Origin: JBGASG01 sp046328035 | Lineage (GTDB): Bacteria > Cyanobacteriota > Vampirovibrionia > Obscuribacterales > Obscuribacteraceae | Direction: 5' to 3' | Length of the DNA: 64,000 nucleotides | Assembly: GCA_046328035.1 (NCBI GenBank) | Contig: JAXLXI010000002.1 | Coordinates: forward strand, 124,001-188,000 | Shown: one piece after another, positions 50,705 through 60,140 of the stretch | Position numbering within the stretch: the first letter of the stretch is position 1 | Layout: the number at the start of each line of letters is the position of its first letter | Notes under the pieces: model-generated | The model's input: the letters and a program-made list of their open reading frames with translations, nothing else | What the model was told of the DNA's origin: nothing | The model's database searches: none | Made by a program: the position numbers and the translations under genes

Positions 50705-52319
50705 CGTCGTCCGCGCCACCATGCGGTGCCGCCTGACCAGATTCCAGATCATTGGCCGCCGACGCGCCATTGCCGCCGCCGATTACTGAGCTGCCGTCAC
50801 CGGGACGCGAAAAGCGTTGTTGCAGACTGGCGCGCCGCGCAAACAAGGCCGCCACCACAAATCCGAAAAGAAACGCCGCGGCAATCACAACGCCGATGCC
50901 CAGCGGCGTCACCGTCATACCGGTGGGACGCTCATCGCCGTGCTCTTCGGAAAAGCGGTCGCCGCCTTCGGTAGGCTGCTGGAACATGCTGCCGCCGCCC
51001 TGCACTTGCAGCAGCTCCGCGCCCAGCTGGAAAGCTCCGCGCACCACGACTTTTTGACCTGGATTCAGCCCCTCGGTGATTTCCACATTGTCACCGAAGC
51101 TTCGTCCCAGGCGCACCGAATATGGTTGATAACCGTTTTTGGATTCCACAAAGACCAGAGTATGTCCCAGCCTTTGAACGACCGCATCGCGAGGCAAAAG
51201 AATGGAGTATCCCGGCGCGCCGGTCTCGATCGACAACTCGGCAAACATGTCCGGCTTCATGGCCAGCCTGGGATTGTCGATCTCGGCGCGCACCGGCAAC
51301 GTGCGGGTGGAAACATCGACCTGAGTACCGATGTAGGTTAGTTGCCCGTCGATGCGCTGAGCACCGAGGGCCGGCACCCTGATGTGCACTTTCTGTCCAA
51401 CGTGCATGCGCGACATGTCATCTTCGTAGACGTTGGCCGTTGCCCATACCCGCGTCAGATCAGTGACCGTGCAAAGCTGATCGTTGGGGTCGATGCTTTG
51501 ACCGGCGCTGGCTTTCAGATCCGAAACAGCACCGGAGCGAGCTGAGCGGACAGGCACGGAGGTCTCGGTCGTTCCCTCCTGGACCATTCTTTCAATGCGA
51601 TTCTCATCCACGCCGAGCATCTTCAATTGCTGCCGCAGAGGCCGCAAAGTCAGAGGTATCTTTTCGCGCGCCGCTTTCAAAATCACTTCGCGGTTTTGTT
51701 TGGCGGTCTTTAAGCGCATCTCCGTGACGCTGATGTCGGCTTTGGTGATTTCGACGTCGCGCTGAGCAGCAATGCGTTCGCTGGCCAGTTTGAGAGCACG
51801 TTTGTAGGCCGCTTGCGCCAGTTCCAGCTTGGCTTCGGCCTGACTTACCTCTTCATCGAGATCGGCTTTCTGCTTGTCATAGTCAGCTTCCAGCTCTGTT
51901 TTCTGCTGCAACAACTGGGCGGCCAGTTGATTCATGTCGGGCGACTCGACCGTGCAGATGATGTCGCCGGCTTTGATTATCTCTCCCAACCAGACATCCA
52001 CTGCGGTGATGCGTCCGGAAAGTGGTGCGTGTTGATCGTAGTTGCGCGTGGGAATCGCTTCGATCTTGCCCGGCACCTGGATCAGCAGAGGCAGCGGCAC
52101 CTTCTGCACCGCCTGCACCGAAAGTCCGATCGATTGTTTTCCGAGCGCGGAAAGCGGAATCGTTTCTCCATAAGGACCGACGGGCTCGACGCCGTGGTAG
52201 CTGCTTGCTACGCCTTCGGCCTGCGCAATATCAGTCGCCGGCCCGCAGGCGACGAAAGCCGCGATAGCCGCGGCCACAACTATTGATGCAGTTCTTCGTG
52301 CTAGTAACAAGTCAGTCAA
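50583..52319 (-). CDS. RND periplasmic adaptor (CusB/HlyD-like)
   Basis: 578 residues from a TTG at 52319 (GGTGG just before). Signal peptide (SIVVAAAIAAFVACGPATDIAQA), then the barrel-sandwich domain (HAPLSGRITAVDVWLGEIIKAGDIICTVESP), a long coiled-coil hairpin (QQKTELEADYDKQKADLDEE...), and the beta-barrel part (RVWATANVYEDDMSRMHVGQ). An unusual C-terminal membrane helix follows (IGVVIAAAFLFGFVVAALFARR). The end overlaps the permease start by 122 nt; past about residue 535 (ADDDAERTYRLV) it is only the shadow of the permease frame, so the true stop may be lost through an indel. Confidence 0.85.
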   Translation of the reverse strand: MTDLLLARRTASIVVAAAIAAFVACGPATDIAQAEGVASSYHGVEPVGPYGETIPLSALGKQSIGLSVQAVQKVPLPLLIQVPGKIEAIPTRNYDQHAPLSGRITAVDVWLGEIIKAGDIICTVESPDMNQLAAQLLQQKTELEADYDKQKADLDEEVSQAEAKLELAQAAYKRALKLASERIAAQRDVEITKADISVTEMRLKTAKQNREVILKAAREKIPLTLRPLRQQLKMLGVDENRIERMVQEGTTETSVPVRSARSGAVSDLKASAGQSIDPNDQLCTVTDLTRVWATANVYEDDMSRMHVGQKVHIRVPALGAQRIDGQLTYIGTQVDVSTRTLPVRAEIDNPRLAMKPDMFAELSIETGAPGYSILLPRDAVVQRLGHTLVFVESKNGYQPYSVRLGRSFGDNVEITEGLNPGQKVVVRGAFQLGAELLQVQGGGSMFQQPTEGGDRFSEEHGDERPTGMTVTPLGIGVVIAAAFLFGFVVAALFARRASLQQRFSRPGDGSSVIGGGNGASAANDLESGQAAPHGGADDDAERTYRLVCSQSVGGSGRGCMSDCLRCDADVASRRRCAA

Positions 52320-52346
52320 GCGTCCACCAACGCGACACCTGGACTC

Positions 52347-52352
52347 ATTATA
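52347..52352 (-). promoter_or_regulatory. Probable promoter -10 of the RND operon
   Basis: TATAAT on the minus strand, 28 nt before the adaptor start. No convincing -35. Confidence 0.45.
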
Positions 52353-52453
52353 GCCGTTCTAATCTACCCAGCCTTTCGCCAGACTTACAGCAGATGGCGC
52401 TCACGCGACCATGGTCGTGGTTTTCGTTTTCACGCGCGCGAAACAATTTTCGG

Positions 52454-52467
52454 CACCAAAAGTGGTG
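52454..52467. repeat. Family B palindrome
   Basis: CACC-AAAAGT-GGTG with perfect 7-bp arms GGCACCA/TGGTGCC (52452-52469), upstream of the RND operon and downstream of sfsA. Confidence 0.65.
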
Positions 52468-52538
52468 CCACGTCGGTGGAACGCCAGTTTGCCTTGGCGC
52501 CTCTTGACTTTCGGCACTTATTTGAGGCAATAACCGCC

Positions 52539-53261
52539 CTAAGGAAGTTTGGGCAAGCACACCGGCACCGGTCGTCCCAGCATGAAGGTTGCCTGCCCGT
52601 TATCCCACGAGATATCCGTGGTCCAGGCCATTACCTCGACACCGGCTGCTGCCGCTTCGACGAGAGCCTGGCAGTAATCAGGGTCGATATGACCGGCCGG
52701 ACGGAACTCTTCCACGTCGCCGCGCGCGATCGAGAAGAACTGCACCGCTCGCAAGCCGGCGCGTTTGGCCTGGACGAGACCCTGTAGATGCTTGCGTCCG
52801 CGGGCCGTTTTTGCGTCAGGAAACATCGCGGTCTTGCCGTCTACGAGCGTCGTCGATTTTACTTCCAGATAGCAAGCCGGCTGCTGGTTGCGCGAGTGGG
52901 TGAGCAGGAAATCAAAGCGGCTGTCACCATAAGTTTTCTCTTTCTCAACACAGTCATACTGAGCCAGGTCAGGCACTAGTTGATGTTTCAACGCCTCGAA
53001 CATCACCTTGTTGGCCATCAGCGTGTCGACATTGACCAGATAATCACCGACGCCAATCAGCACCCAGCTGAAAGGCAACTTGCGCTGCGCCTGAGCGGGC
53101 CGCAGATAGATCGGCGCGCCAGCGTCACACACACCCAGCATGCTGCCGGGGTTGGGACAGTGCACGACAATCACCCGGCCGTCGGGCAATTCCACGTCGG
53201 CCAAAAAACGCTTATACCGCCGGAGCAATTTGGCTCCGACTAGTGGTTCGCTAAGAGGCAT
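52539..53261 (-). CDS. sfsA: SfsA-family nuclease
   Basis: 240 residues, full length. The OB-fold-like start (AKLLRRYKRFLADVELPDGRVIVVHCPNPGSM) is followed by a PD-(D/E)xK nuclease core: DSRFDFLL, YLEVKSTTL, then FPDAKTARGRKHLQGL. In E. coli SfsA was named for sugar fermentation stimulation and binds DNA; the fold suggests a nuclease. Third gene of an operon with AdhE and a STAS protein. Confidence 0.88.
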   Translation of the reverse strand: MPLSEPLVGAKLLRRYKRFLADVELPDGRVIVVHCPNPGSMLGVCDAGAPIYLRPAQAQRKLPFSWVLIGVGDYLVNVDTLMANKVMFEALKHQLVPDLAQYDCVEKEKTYGDSRFDFLLTHSRNQQPACYLEVKSTTLVDGKTAMFPDAKTARGRKHLQGLVQAKRAGLRAVQFFSIARGDVEEFRPAGHIDPDYCQALVEAAAAGVEVMAWTTDISWDNGQATFMLGRPVPVCLPKLP

Positions 53262-53282
53262 CGCCTGAGAGAACGCTCTTCG

Positions 53283-53579
53283 TTAACAGGCAGGGCCCTG
53301 GTTGGCGGCGCCGCCGCAAGCCTTGAGCACGCTGTCGATTTTGGCCACTTTGAATACTTTGTACAGTTTTGGTGGCACGTTCACGAAATTGACGGGCGCG
53401 TTGTACGACTCCGAGCGCAAAAGCAGCTCTTCAAGCCACTCCAGTCCGTCTACCGAAATGAATTCGCAGGCGGAAAAATCCAGCACTACGCCGTTGTTGT
53501 CGGCTGCCAGTGCGCGATCGACTTCGTCAATGGCTTTGGCCAGGTCTCTAGGCATCGCGAATCGTTGTTGAGTTTGCAT
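53283..53579 (-). CDS. STAS-domain protein
   Basis: 98 residues: VVLDFSACEFISVDGLEWLEELLLRSES is the STAS pattern with a Ser in the SVDGL loop, where anti-anti-sigma factors carry the phosphorylatable Ser. It could be an anti-sigma antagonist or an MlaB-like protein. No kinase of the RsbW type is nearby. Eight nt after adhE and 21 nt before sfsA, so transcribed with them. Confidence 0.75.
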   Translation of the reverse strand: MQTQQRFAMPRDLAKAIDEVDRALAADNNGVVLDFSACEFISVDGLEWLEELLLRSESYNAPVNFVNVPPKLYKVFKVAKIDSVLKACGGAANQGPAC

Positions 53580-53587
53580 TATTCACC

Positions 53588-56206
53588 TCATGGACGTTCG
53601 CGAGGCGCAAAGGCACCCGCAAACAAACTAATCACTTCATCTATCTGGGGAGCGCGCGGATTGGTCCGCACGCTCATATCTTCAAATGCGGCCTGCACCA
53701 GAGCCGGCATCGCCGTTTCCAGTGCTTCCTTAGTTATGCCGAGTTCGCTGATCGAAGTCGGCTGTCCGACGGAGAGCAAGAGATCGTACACCGCCCGTTT
53801 GAGCAGCATCACCTGTTCGGAGGTCGGGGTCTGGGCGCTGCTGGTCAGTCCCAAAAACTGGGCTGCCCGCGCATACTTCTTCTCGGCGACATAGTCCGGG
53901 TAGGTCGAGTGCGGAGTGATCTTCCTAGGGATGTCCGAGTTGTAATCGATAGTGGAGAGCAGGAAGACACCGTTGGCTCTGCCGTGGGGAATGTCGAACT
54001 GCGCACCGAGGGCATGCGCCAGTGCGTGGTTGATGCCTACCGACGCATTACCGATAGCCATTCCGGCCAGGCAGGCCGCATTGTGCAGCTTGTGGCGCCA
54101 GAGCACGTTGTTGCCGCTCTTCATCGCCTCAGGCAACGCTTCGAAAACCAGACGCATGGCTTCCAGGGCCAGCCCGTCCGTGTAATCGGACGAGAATATC
54201 GAAACCAGCGACTCCAACCCGTGCGTCAGAGCATCGATAGCGGTGTCGGCAGTCAGCTGTCTGGGCAGCGACTTGGTGAGCTGAGCGTCGATAATCGCGA
54301 CATCCGGAAGCAGCGTTTCATCAACCAGCGACACTTTTACGTGATTATCTTTCAGCACCGCAAATGGTGTCACTTCCGAACCGGTGCCGGAGGTGGTTGG
54401 AATGGCCACCAGCTGGGTGCGCACGTCTTTGGGATAACGGGCGACACGATGCCTATAGTCCAGGAAGGGCACCGACACCTGATCGAGTTTGAGGTCGGGC
54501 CAGTCGAAGAAGAGTCGCATGATCTTGGCGGCATCCAGCACCGACCCGCCACCGAGGGCGATGATTGTATCGGGCTGGCAGGCGCGCATCATATTTAGAG
54601 CTTTCTCGATGGTTTGCCAGTCCGGTTCCGGACCGACTTGACTGAACACGTCAACGCGGCAATCGGAAGGCAGTCGCTCCATCATCATCGATAGATGTCC
54701 ACGGGTAGCCGACGATGGTGACGTGACCACGAACGCCGACTTCGTGCGCAGGCTGCGCAGGTGATCCAGACTGCCGGGATTGATATAGATGTTCTTGGTT
54801 GTCTGGAAACTGAGCGAGAAGTTTTTGCGTTTGGGGACGCGTTTGTAGTTGAGCAAATTTTTGTAGCCGACGTTGTCGGTTGTGATGTTACCGCCGCCGG
54901 TGCCGCATCCGAAACTCAAGGTGGTGTTGAGATTGTTGTAAACACCGCCCAGTCCGCCGATCGAGGTCGGCGAGTTAACGATCACGCGCCCGGCGTTGAT
55001 CGCCTCAGCAAACTTGATTATCACTTCATCGTCGTTGGCGAAAATACCTGAAGTGTGTCCGGTGCCACCGGCATAATTGATATCGAGGGCGCGGTTGATG
55101 CCATCATCCACAGTATCAACCAGTACCACACTGAGCACCGGCATCAGTTTCTCCACCGAAAGAGGATGATTGCGAATGTCGCCTTCCATCGGGCAGAGCA
55201 AAATCTTGGTTTCGGGATGAACCGTCACTGCAGCGGCATCGGCAATAAACTTGGCCGGCTGCCCGACGAATTTATAGTTCATGCCTTTGGTGCGCGGATC
55301 AATAATAGCTTCCGCTACTCTCGCCGTTTCTTCCGGCGTGCAAACGTGGCAGCGCATGCGCTGAAACTCGTTGAGCACATCGGACGCGATTTCTTTGTCG
55401 ATAACGATTGTCTGTTCGGACGGACATTCGGTGCCGTTGTCGAAAGTCTTGGAGATGATCACATCCATGACAGCGGCGCGGATGTTGGCGCTCTTATGAA
55501 TATAGACCGGCGTATTGCCTGCACCGACGCCGATCGCGGGCTTGCCTGACGAGTGCGCCGCGCGCACCATGCCAGTGCCGCCGGTGGCGAAAATCAGATC
55601 CACTTCCGGATGCGACATCATTAATTCAGTCTCGCGACGCAAGCGCGGAGACTTCTCCACCCAGGTGATGAAGCCCTTGGGCGCACCGGCTTCCAGTGCC
55701 GCTTCGTAGACAATCTTCGCTGCCAGATTGCTGCTGTTGGCGGCCATCAGGTGGGCACTAAATATGATGCTATTGCGAGTTTTGGCAGCGCACAGACTCT
55801 TGAATATGACCGTGGAAGTCGGGTTGGTCACGGGAGCCAGTGCCAGGATCACGCCGATCGGCTCAGCCACTTCGACCATATTGTCTTCGGGAAATTCGCG
55901 AATCACACCGACGCTTTTCTTGTCATAAATCTGACTATAGAGGAACTCCGATGCCACCATGTTCTTGAGGAGTTTGTCTTCAGGCACGCCCATGCGGGTT
56001 TCTTCATGGGCAGCAAAGCCAAGCTTCTGCGCATTTTTCATGGCCGCCAGCGCCATGGCTTTGACGATCCGATCTACATCTTCTTGCGAGTACTGCGTGA
56101 AGATCGCCGCCGCCAGCCTGGCTTGCCGCACAAGATGATCAGCTCTCGCTTTGCATTGCGCATCTTGTTCCGACGAAGTAACAACAGTCTGACGACTTTG
56201 ACTCAT
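53588..56206 (-). CDS. adhE: Bifunctional acetaldehyde-CoA/alcohol dehydrogenase
   Basis: 872 residues from the ATG at 56206 (GGTGAAG upstream). The N-terminal half is an acylating aldehyde dehydrogenase: VAEPIGVILALAPVTNPTS, FATGGTGMVRAAHSSGKPAIGVGAGN and the catalytic Cys at about 250 in NGTECPSEQT. The C-terminal half is an iron alcohol dehydrogenase: ALGGGSVLDAAKIM, IPTTSGTGSEVTPF and the metal His residues in DALTHGLES and INHALAHALGAQFDIPHGRANG. It turns acetyl-CoA into ethanol and recycles NADH under fermentation. It forms spirosome filaments in relatives. Confidence 0.95.
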   Translation of the reverse strand: MSQSRQTVVTSSEQDAQCKARADHLVRQARLAAAIFTQYSQEDVDRIVKAMALAAMKNAQKLGFAAHEETRMGVPEDKLLKNMVASEFLYSQIYDKKSVGVIREFPEDNMVEVAEPIGVILALAPVTNPTSTVIFKSLCAAKTRNSIIFSAHLMAANSSNLAAKIVYEAALEAGAPKGFITWVEKSPRLRRETELMMSHPEVDLIFATGGTGMVRAAHSSGKPAIGVGAGNTPVYIHKSANIRAAVMDVIISKTFDNGTECPSEQTIVIDKEIASDVLNEFQRMRCHVCTPEETARVAEAIIDPRTKGMNYKFVGQPAKFIADAAAVTVHPETKILLCPMEGDIRNHPLSVEKLMPVLSVVLVDTVDDGINRALDINYAGGTGHTSGIFANDDEVIIKFAEAINAGRVIVNSPTSIGGLGGVYNNLNTTLSFGCGTGGGNITTDNVGYKNLLNYKRVPKRKNFSLSFQTTKNIYINPGSLDHLRSLRTKSAFVVTSPSSATRGHLSMMMERLPSDCRVDVFSQVGPEPDWQTIEKALNMMRACQPDTIIALGGGSVLDAAKIMRLFFDWPDLKLDQVSVPFLDYRHRVARYPKDVRTQLVAIPTTSGTGSEVTPFAVLKDNHVKVSLVDETLLPDVAIIDAQLTKSLPRQLTADTAIDALTHGLESLVSIFSSDYTDGLALEAMRLVFEALPEAMKSGNNVLWRHKLHNAACLAGMAIGNASVGINHALAHALGAQFDIPHGRANGVFLLSTIDYNSDIPRKITPHSTYPDYVAEKKYARAAQFLGLTSSAQTPTSEQVMLLKRAVYDLLLSVGQPTSISELGITKEALETAMPALVQAAFEDMSVRTNPRAPQIDEVISLFAGAFAPRERP
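54356..54369. repeat. Family B palindrome inside adhE
   Basis: CACC-GCAAAT-GGTG in the alcohol dehydrogenase half. Confidence 0.35.
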
Positions 56207-56362
56207 AAGCTTCACCCGCTTTAGTGCCGACTAATAATCGCGTACTCGATCTACAAACGATTTTGTTTTCTGAGCCGGCTCAATGCCTCACGATAGGACA
56301 AGTCCGCCGACTTATCAAGTGTATGTAAGTCTTAGTTAGCACCAATTCTTTTTTAGATTTAT

Positions 56363-56391
56363 TTGAGAAAACCTCTTATTCATGGTGTAAA
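56363..56391 (+). promoter_or_regulatory. Possible promoter of the large TPR gene
   Basis: TTGAGA, 17-nt spacer, TGTAAA, about 55 nt before the start at 56446. Match to the sigma-70 consensus is fair only. Confidence 0.3.
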
Positions 56392-56445
56392 CACGAAACA
56401 CACCCTTGGCAAGCCCAGCTACTTGATATATCGTCTAACGAGGCA

Positions 56446-59400
56446 ATGGGCCTTACAATGGCAGCGATAAAGATAGCTCGGGTTGAGAAATTGAAACGTT
56501 CCGTGTGTGTCCAAATCCCCAGAGCGGGGATCACATCAACGGTTCTCCTGGCTTTGTCAGTACAGCTGGGGAGCCAGGCTTTTACGAGCGCGGCTGCGGC
56601 TGCTGATTTCAGCAATGCCAAACGCGTCTATGTTCCGGCTTCCTTGATCGAGCGACGAATCGACTACTCATTGATGGGTCAACCGGGAACGCCGGCAACT
56701 AACACAAGACCTGCCACAGTCACTTACACACGTCCGCCGCAAGTCTCCAACCCGGCGCCGCGCAACGTGCGTTATGTCCAGGTGAACGGCTCCGGCTATG
56801 TGCCGCCGCAATCGGCTGCGCCCGCCGTCCCGACAAGTCTGCCGTCCGCACTGAAGGCGACCGTGCTGCCTTCGGGTAACCCCGGCACCGCAGCTGGTTC
56901 ATTGTCACCGACGCTCGGACAAGCCGCGTCCAAAGCCAAGGAATTTACCGACAAGCACCGCGAATCTATCAATGCCAGCGCCTCCCAACTGAAAGCCCGT
57001 GCTCAGCAACTGATGCAAGACGGGCGTATTGAAGAGGCGAGGAAACTCCTGTTCAGTGCCTCCGCAATCACTCCGGCTGACCGCAAGATGCTGGCTGAAT
57101 TTGCAGCCGGCTCCGTCGAAAAGGCCAAAGAAGCGATTGCCTCCGGCGACTTCGACGCCGCATCCAGGGCTGCTCGTCAGGCACTTTCCGCCGACCCGGG
57201 CAATCTGTCCGCCTCCCAACTTCTGGATGAATCGCTGACCAAGCTGGGCGTCAACTTCAACGATGCCGGGCAGCGCCTCAAGCTGGCTTCCTCGCTCTAC
57301 GAACAGGGGCGCTACGACGAAGCGGCAGTTGAATACCGTACATCTTTGAAGATCAAACCAAGTGCTGAAGCCCACGTTGGACTCGGCAATATTGCCGCCC
57401 GCTCAAACCAGAAGGCAACTGCCAAGCAAGAGTATCGGGAAGCTCTCCAGATTGATTCGTCCAGTTCAGCCGCTCACCGGCAGTTAGGCATCGCCCAATA
57501 TAACGATGGCGATCTGGTAGCAGCCAGTGCCAACCTCAGCAAGGCGCTCGGACTGGACCCGAAGGACAAGCTAGCCGGCAAAACGCTGGTGGAGCTCTGG
57601 CAACGTCAATTGGCCAAGCTTCCCACCGCCAACTCGCACCTGGGCCTTGCTCGCGCCTATCAGCTGGCCGGTGATTTGACCTCAGCCCAAGCCGAATACA
57701 AAGAAGTGGTCCGCATGGACCCGAACAACCCCAACTTGCCGGCCGCTCGCCAGTCGTTCAAGCTGGCCCTGGCCAGACAGCAGGCAGACAATGCAGTGCA
57801 GGCGGCCAAGACCCTCGAGGCTCACGGCGACCTGCGAGATGCTTACCGCAAAGTTTACGAAGCAGTGGGCTGGAATCCGGCTGATGCGCAAATCCGACTC
57901 TATCAGGGACAGCTTCTGGAGAAACTCGGGCAGGTCCCCCAGGCTCGCGAAGCCTACATGCACGTCATGCGCATTCAACCGAGCAACACACAAGCCGCAC
58001 AGCGGCTGAAAGAACTGGCAGTCGATGCCGTGGCACCATTGGCAGTGACCGGCGCTGCCGGCAGCCTGTCCATACCGACACTGGCCACCGGGGCCTCCAC
58101 CCTGGGGGCCGCACCGGTCTCCACCGATGCCCACGTGGCTGCCCTCTCCGGCTTCGCCTTGCAGATGCGCGACCACATGCTGGCCGAAAAAGACCGGATG
58201 CAAAAGATTGAAGATGCGGCACATGCCATGCTGAAATCCGGCAGCAGCTCCGGCGGCAGCGGCGGGATAAGCGGACTGGACCAGCTTCTGGCAGGCGCTT
58301 CGGCGGCAGCAGCTCCGGCGGCGGCAGCAGCCCCGGCAGCGGCAGCACTTCCCGCAGCGGCAGCAGCCCCGGCAGCGGCAGCGGATGCGTCGGGCGCCAC
58401 CGGCGCTATCGCCCCTCTCAGCGGTGCTGCCAACACGGCTCAATCGCTCGTCGGTCTGACCAACAGCATTGCGGAATTTCTCAAAGGCGGTGGCGTCAGT
58501 GGTGCCTCGACCGCGGCGGCCGTAGCTCCGGCGGCAGCGGCAGCTGCCCCAACCGCGGCAGCGGTGACAGCTCAGGCCGCAACAGCCGCCCCGGCAGCAG
58601 CCCCGGATGTTCTCTCCACCATGCCGAAGATCAAGTCGGCTTATCAGCGGCTGATGGCACTGGAGGAGCAAAACAAGACTCTCAAAGACCAGCTGACCAA
58701 ATTGAAAGGCAACCTGCCGAAAAAGGCAGCGCCGGCAGTAGACTCGCTGACCGCAGCGGCGCCGCCGCCGTTGCCGACCAATACTGCCGCAACAGCGGAC
58801 GCCATTGCCGCAACGGCCGTTCCTCTTGCCGCACCAGCGGTGGTGCCGGCACCGGCGTCGTCCCAACCGGCCGTGACCCCTGCGGCGATCGCCATGGCTC
58901 CGTCGGCATTGCCGGCGGCTTCCGCCTTCGCTGCGCCCGACACATCTTCTGCCTTTAACTCTGCACTACCTGAACTGTCCGCACCGCCCGCAATGTCAAT
59001 TGCCGCCTCACCAAATATGATGGCACCCGCTACCCCCAGCGTCGGCATCGCAGCAGCACCACCGGTAGCGCCAGATTTCCGCAACCTGCCACCGACGGCT
59101 TTAATCGAATCAGCGCCCCCAGCAATGACCGGGGGCACGGCGGTATCGCCTTCACAGGTGCGTTTTGAGCTGACCGGCATCGAAACCGGGTTCACCGGAG
59201 TACGCCTGGCCGTGGTATTGAAGAACAATGGCGAAGTGGCGCTGACTGTGCCGCAAGAGATGCGGGCCGTGATTCGTTATCGCGACAACCGTGAAGCCAC
59301 CGTCAAGGTCGTCTTCTCCGGTACCGCAGTCGGTCCGCACAGCCAGATGGCTGGTTCTATCAAGGTTCCGCTCGATAAGGTCGACCCAACTGCCGACCTG

Positions 59401-59484
59401 GTGCTGCCCAACCTGCTGCCTCCGGCAGGCGGAGGCGACAATGAGGTCCATCTGACCATGCAGGCCGGGCAACGCGCTTTATAA
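56446..59484 (+). CDS. Large exported TPR protein with Ala/Pro-rich middle
   Basis: 1012 residues. N-terminal helix ITSTVLLALSVQLGSQAFTSAA as export signal. TPR units fill about 170-540 (ARKLLFSASAITPADRKMLAEF, YDEAAVEYRTSLKIKPSAEAHVGLG...). Next is a low-complexity block rich in Ala and Pro (about 620-730), a short coiled coil (YQRLMALEEQNKTLKDQLTKLKG) and a second Ala/Pro block. The last 110 residues form a beta domain (VRFELTGIETGFTGVRLAVVLKNNGEVALTVPQ) like a C-terminal Ig-like or DUF-type fold. Possibly a cell-envelope assembly or secretion scaffold. Function unknown. Confidence 0.7.
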   Translation: MGLTMAAIKIARVEKLKRSVCVQIPRAGITSTVLLALSVQLGSQAFTSAAAAADFSNAKRVYVPASLIERRIDYSLMGQPGTPATNTRPATVTYTRPPQVSNPAPRNVRYVQVNGSGYVPPQSAAPAVPTSLPSALKATVLPSGNPGTAAGSLSPTLGQAASKAKEFTDKHRESINASASQLKARAQQLMQDGRIEEARKLLFSASAITPADRKMLAEFAAGSVEKAKEAIASGDFDAASRAARQALSADPGNLSASQLLDESLTKLGVNFNDAGQRLKLASSLYEQGRYDEAAVEYRTSLKIKPSAEAHVGLGNIAARSNQKATAKQEYREALQIDSSSSAAHRQLGIAQYNDGDLVAASANLSKALGLDPKDKLAGKTLVELWQRQLAKLPTANSHLGLARAYQLAGDLTSAQAEYKEVVRMDPNNPNLPAARQSFKLALARQQADNAVQAAKTLEAHGDLRDAYRKVYEAVGWNPADAQIRLYQGQLLEKLGQVPQAREAYMHVMRIQPSNTQAAQRLKELAVDAVAPLAVTGAAGSLSIPTLATGASTLGAAPVSTDAHVAALSGFALQMRDHMLAEKDRMQKIEDAAHAMLKSGSSSGGSGGISGLDQLLAGASAAAAPAAAAAPAAAALPAAAAAPAAAADASGATGAIAPLSGAANTAQSLVGLTNSIAEFLKGGGVSGASTAAAVAPAAAAAAPTAAAVTAQAATAAPAAAPDVLSTMPKIKSAYQRLMALEEQNKTLKDQLTKLKGNLPKKAAPAVDSLTAAAPPPLPTNTAATADAIAATAVPLAAPAVVPAPASSQPAVTPAAIAMAPSALPAASAFAAPDTSSAFNSALPELSAPPAMSIAASPNMMAPATPSVGIAAAPPVAPDFRNLPPTALIESAPPAMTGGTAVSPSQVRFELTGIETGFTGVRLAVVLKNNGEVALTVPQEMRAVIRYRDNREATVKVVFSGTAVGPHSQMAGSIKVPLDKVDPTADLVLPNLLPPAGGGDNEVHLTMQAGQRAL

Positions 59485-59492
59485 GCAGCCTA

Positions 59493-59523
59493 AAAGCCCA
59501 GCCCACTTTATCTGCCGGGCTTT
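59493..59523 (+). terminator. Possible terminator of the large TPR gene
   Basis: AAAGCCC (59493-59499) pairs with GGGCTTT (59517-59523) around a 17-nt loop. A competing pairing CCCAGC (59497-59502) with GCTGGG (59528-59533) is also possible. Confidence 0.4.
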
Positions 59524-59658
59524 GTAAGCTGGGTGTTAACTGCTCTTAAAAAGTGTGGTAAATCGATTTATTTGGGCTCCTTTGGGCTGGGCTTCCGTCA
59601 CATTTCAGGGCATGATTGAAGGGTGCAGATCCTCCTTCTCTGGAAATGGTAGGTTCAA

Positions 59659-60018
59659 ATGGACAGCGACAGTACACAGTCAGAGCAGACGAAAGCCTTT
59701 TCGTACGACATTCTGGACGAAGAAGCTCGTAAAATCAGCGAGCTGGTAGCCACAGTTCAGAAGAAGTATGCCGAGGTGCCGCTTGCTGAGCTGCCGCTCA
59801 CTATCTTCCAGATGGGCGATGAATATCACGCCCAGGGACATAGCGCCCAGGCTGAGTTTCTATATCTGCATGCAGTCTCTCTCTGGGAGCGCGAGTTCAA
59901 GCTGGAATATCCCTACGAATTCCGCGGCTTGAAGGCTTACGCCCAGGCTCTTTACGAGCGCCATATGGCTACACACGCTCGCGTCGTCGGACTCGGCGAT
60001 CTCGATCAAGCCGCCTAG
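59659..60018 (+). CDS. Small helical protein of unknown function
   Basis: 119 residues; ribosome site GGTAGG before the ATG. All-helical, acidic: DILDEEARKISELVATVQKKYAE...QMGDEYHAQGHSAQAEFLYLHAVSLWEREF. The middle fits a TPR-like repeat pattern, like the 137-residue TPR protein on the other strand 120 nt away. Function unknown. Confidence 0.6.
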   Translation: MDSDSTQSEQTKAFSYDILDEEARKISELVATVQKKYAEVPLAELPLTIFQMGDEYHAQGHSAQAEFLYLHAVSLWEREFKLEYPYEFRGLKAYAQALYERHMATHARVVGLGDLDQAA

Positions 60019-60140
60019 CTATCGCTTAGTACAGCAGTTCCATATCCATCGCTCCGGATGTTCAGCCGGATCGATCAGACCGACTCGATAACGGTGCCAC
60101 CTGGGGTGGTGCACGACCATCGATCTCGACTGGACTAGGA

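Noticed and set aside
57682..58866. 394-codon Cys/Arg-rich minus frame
   Set aside because: Antisense of the Ala-rich repeats of the TPR protein; no domain.
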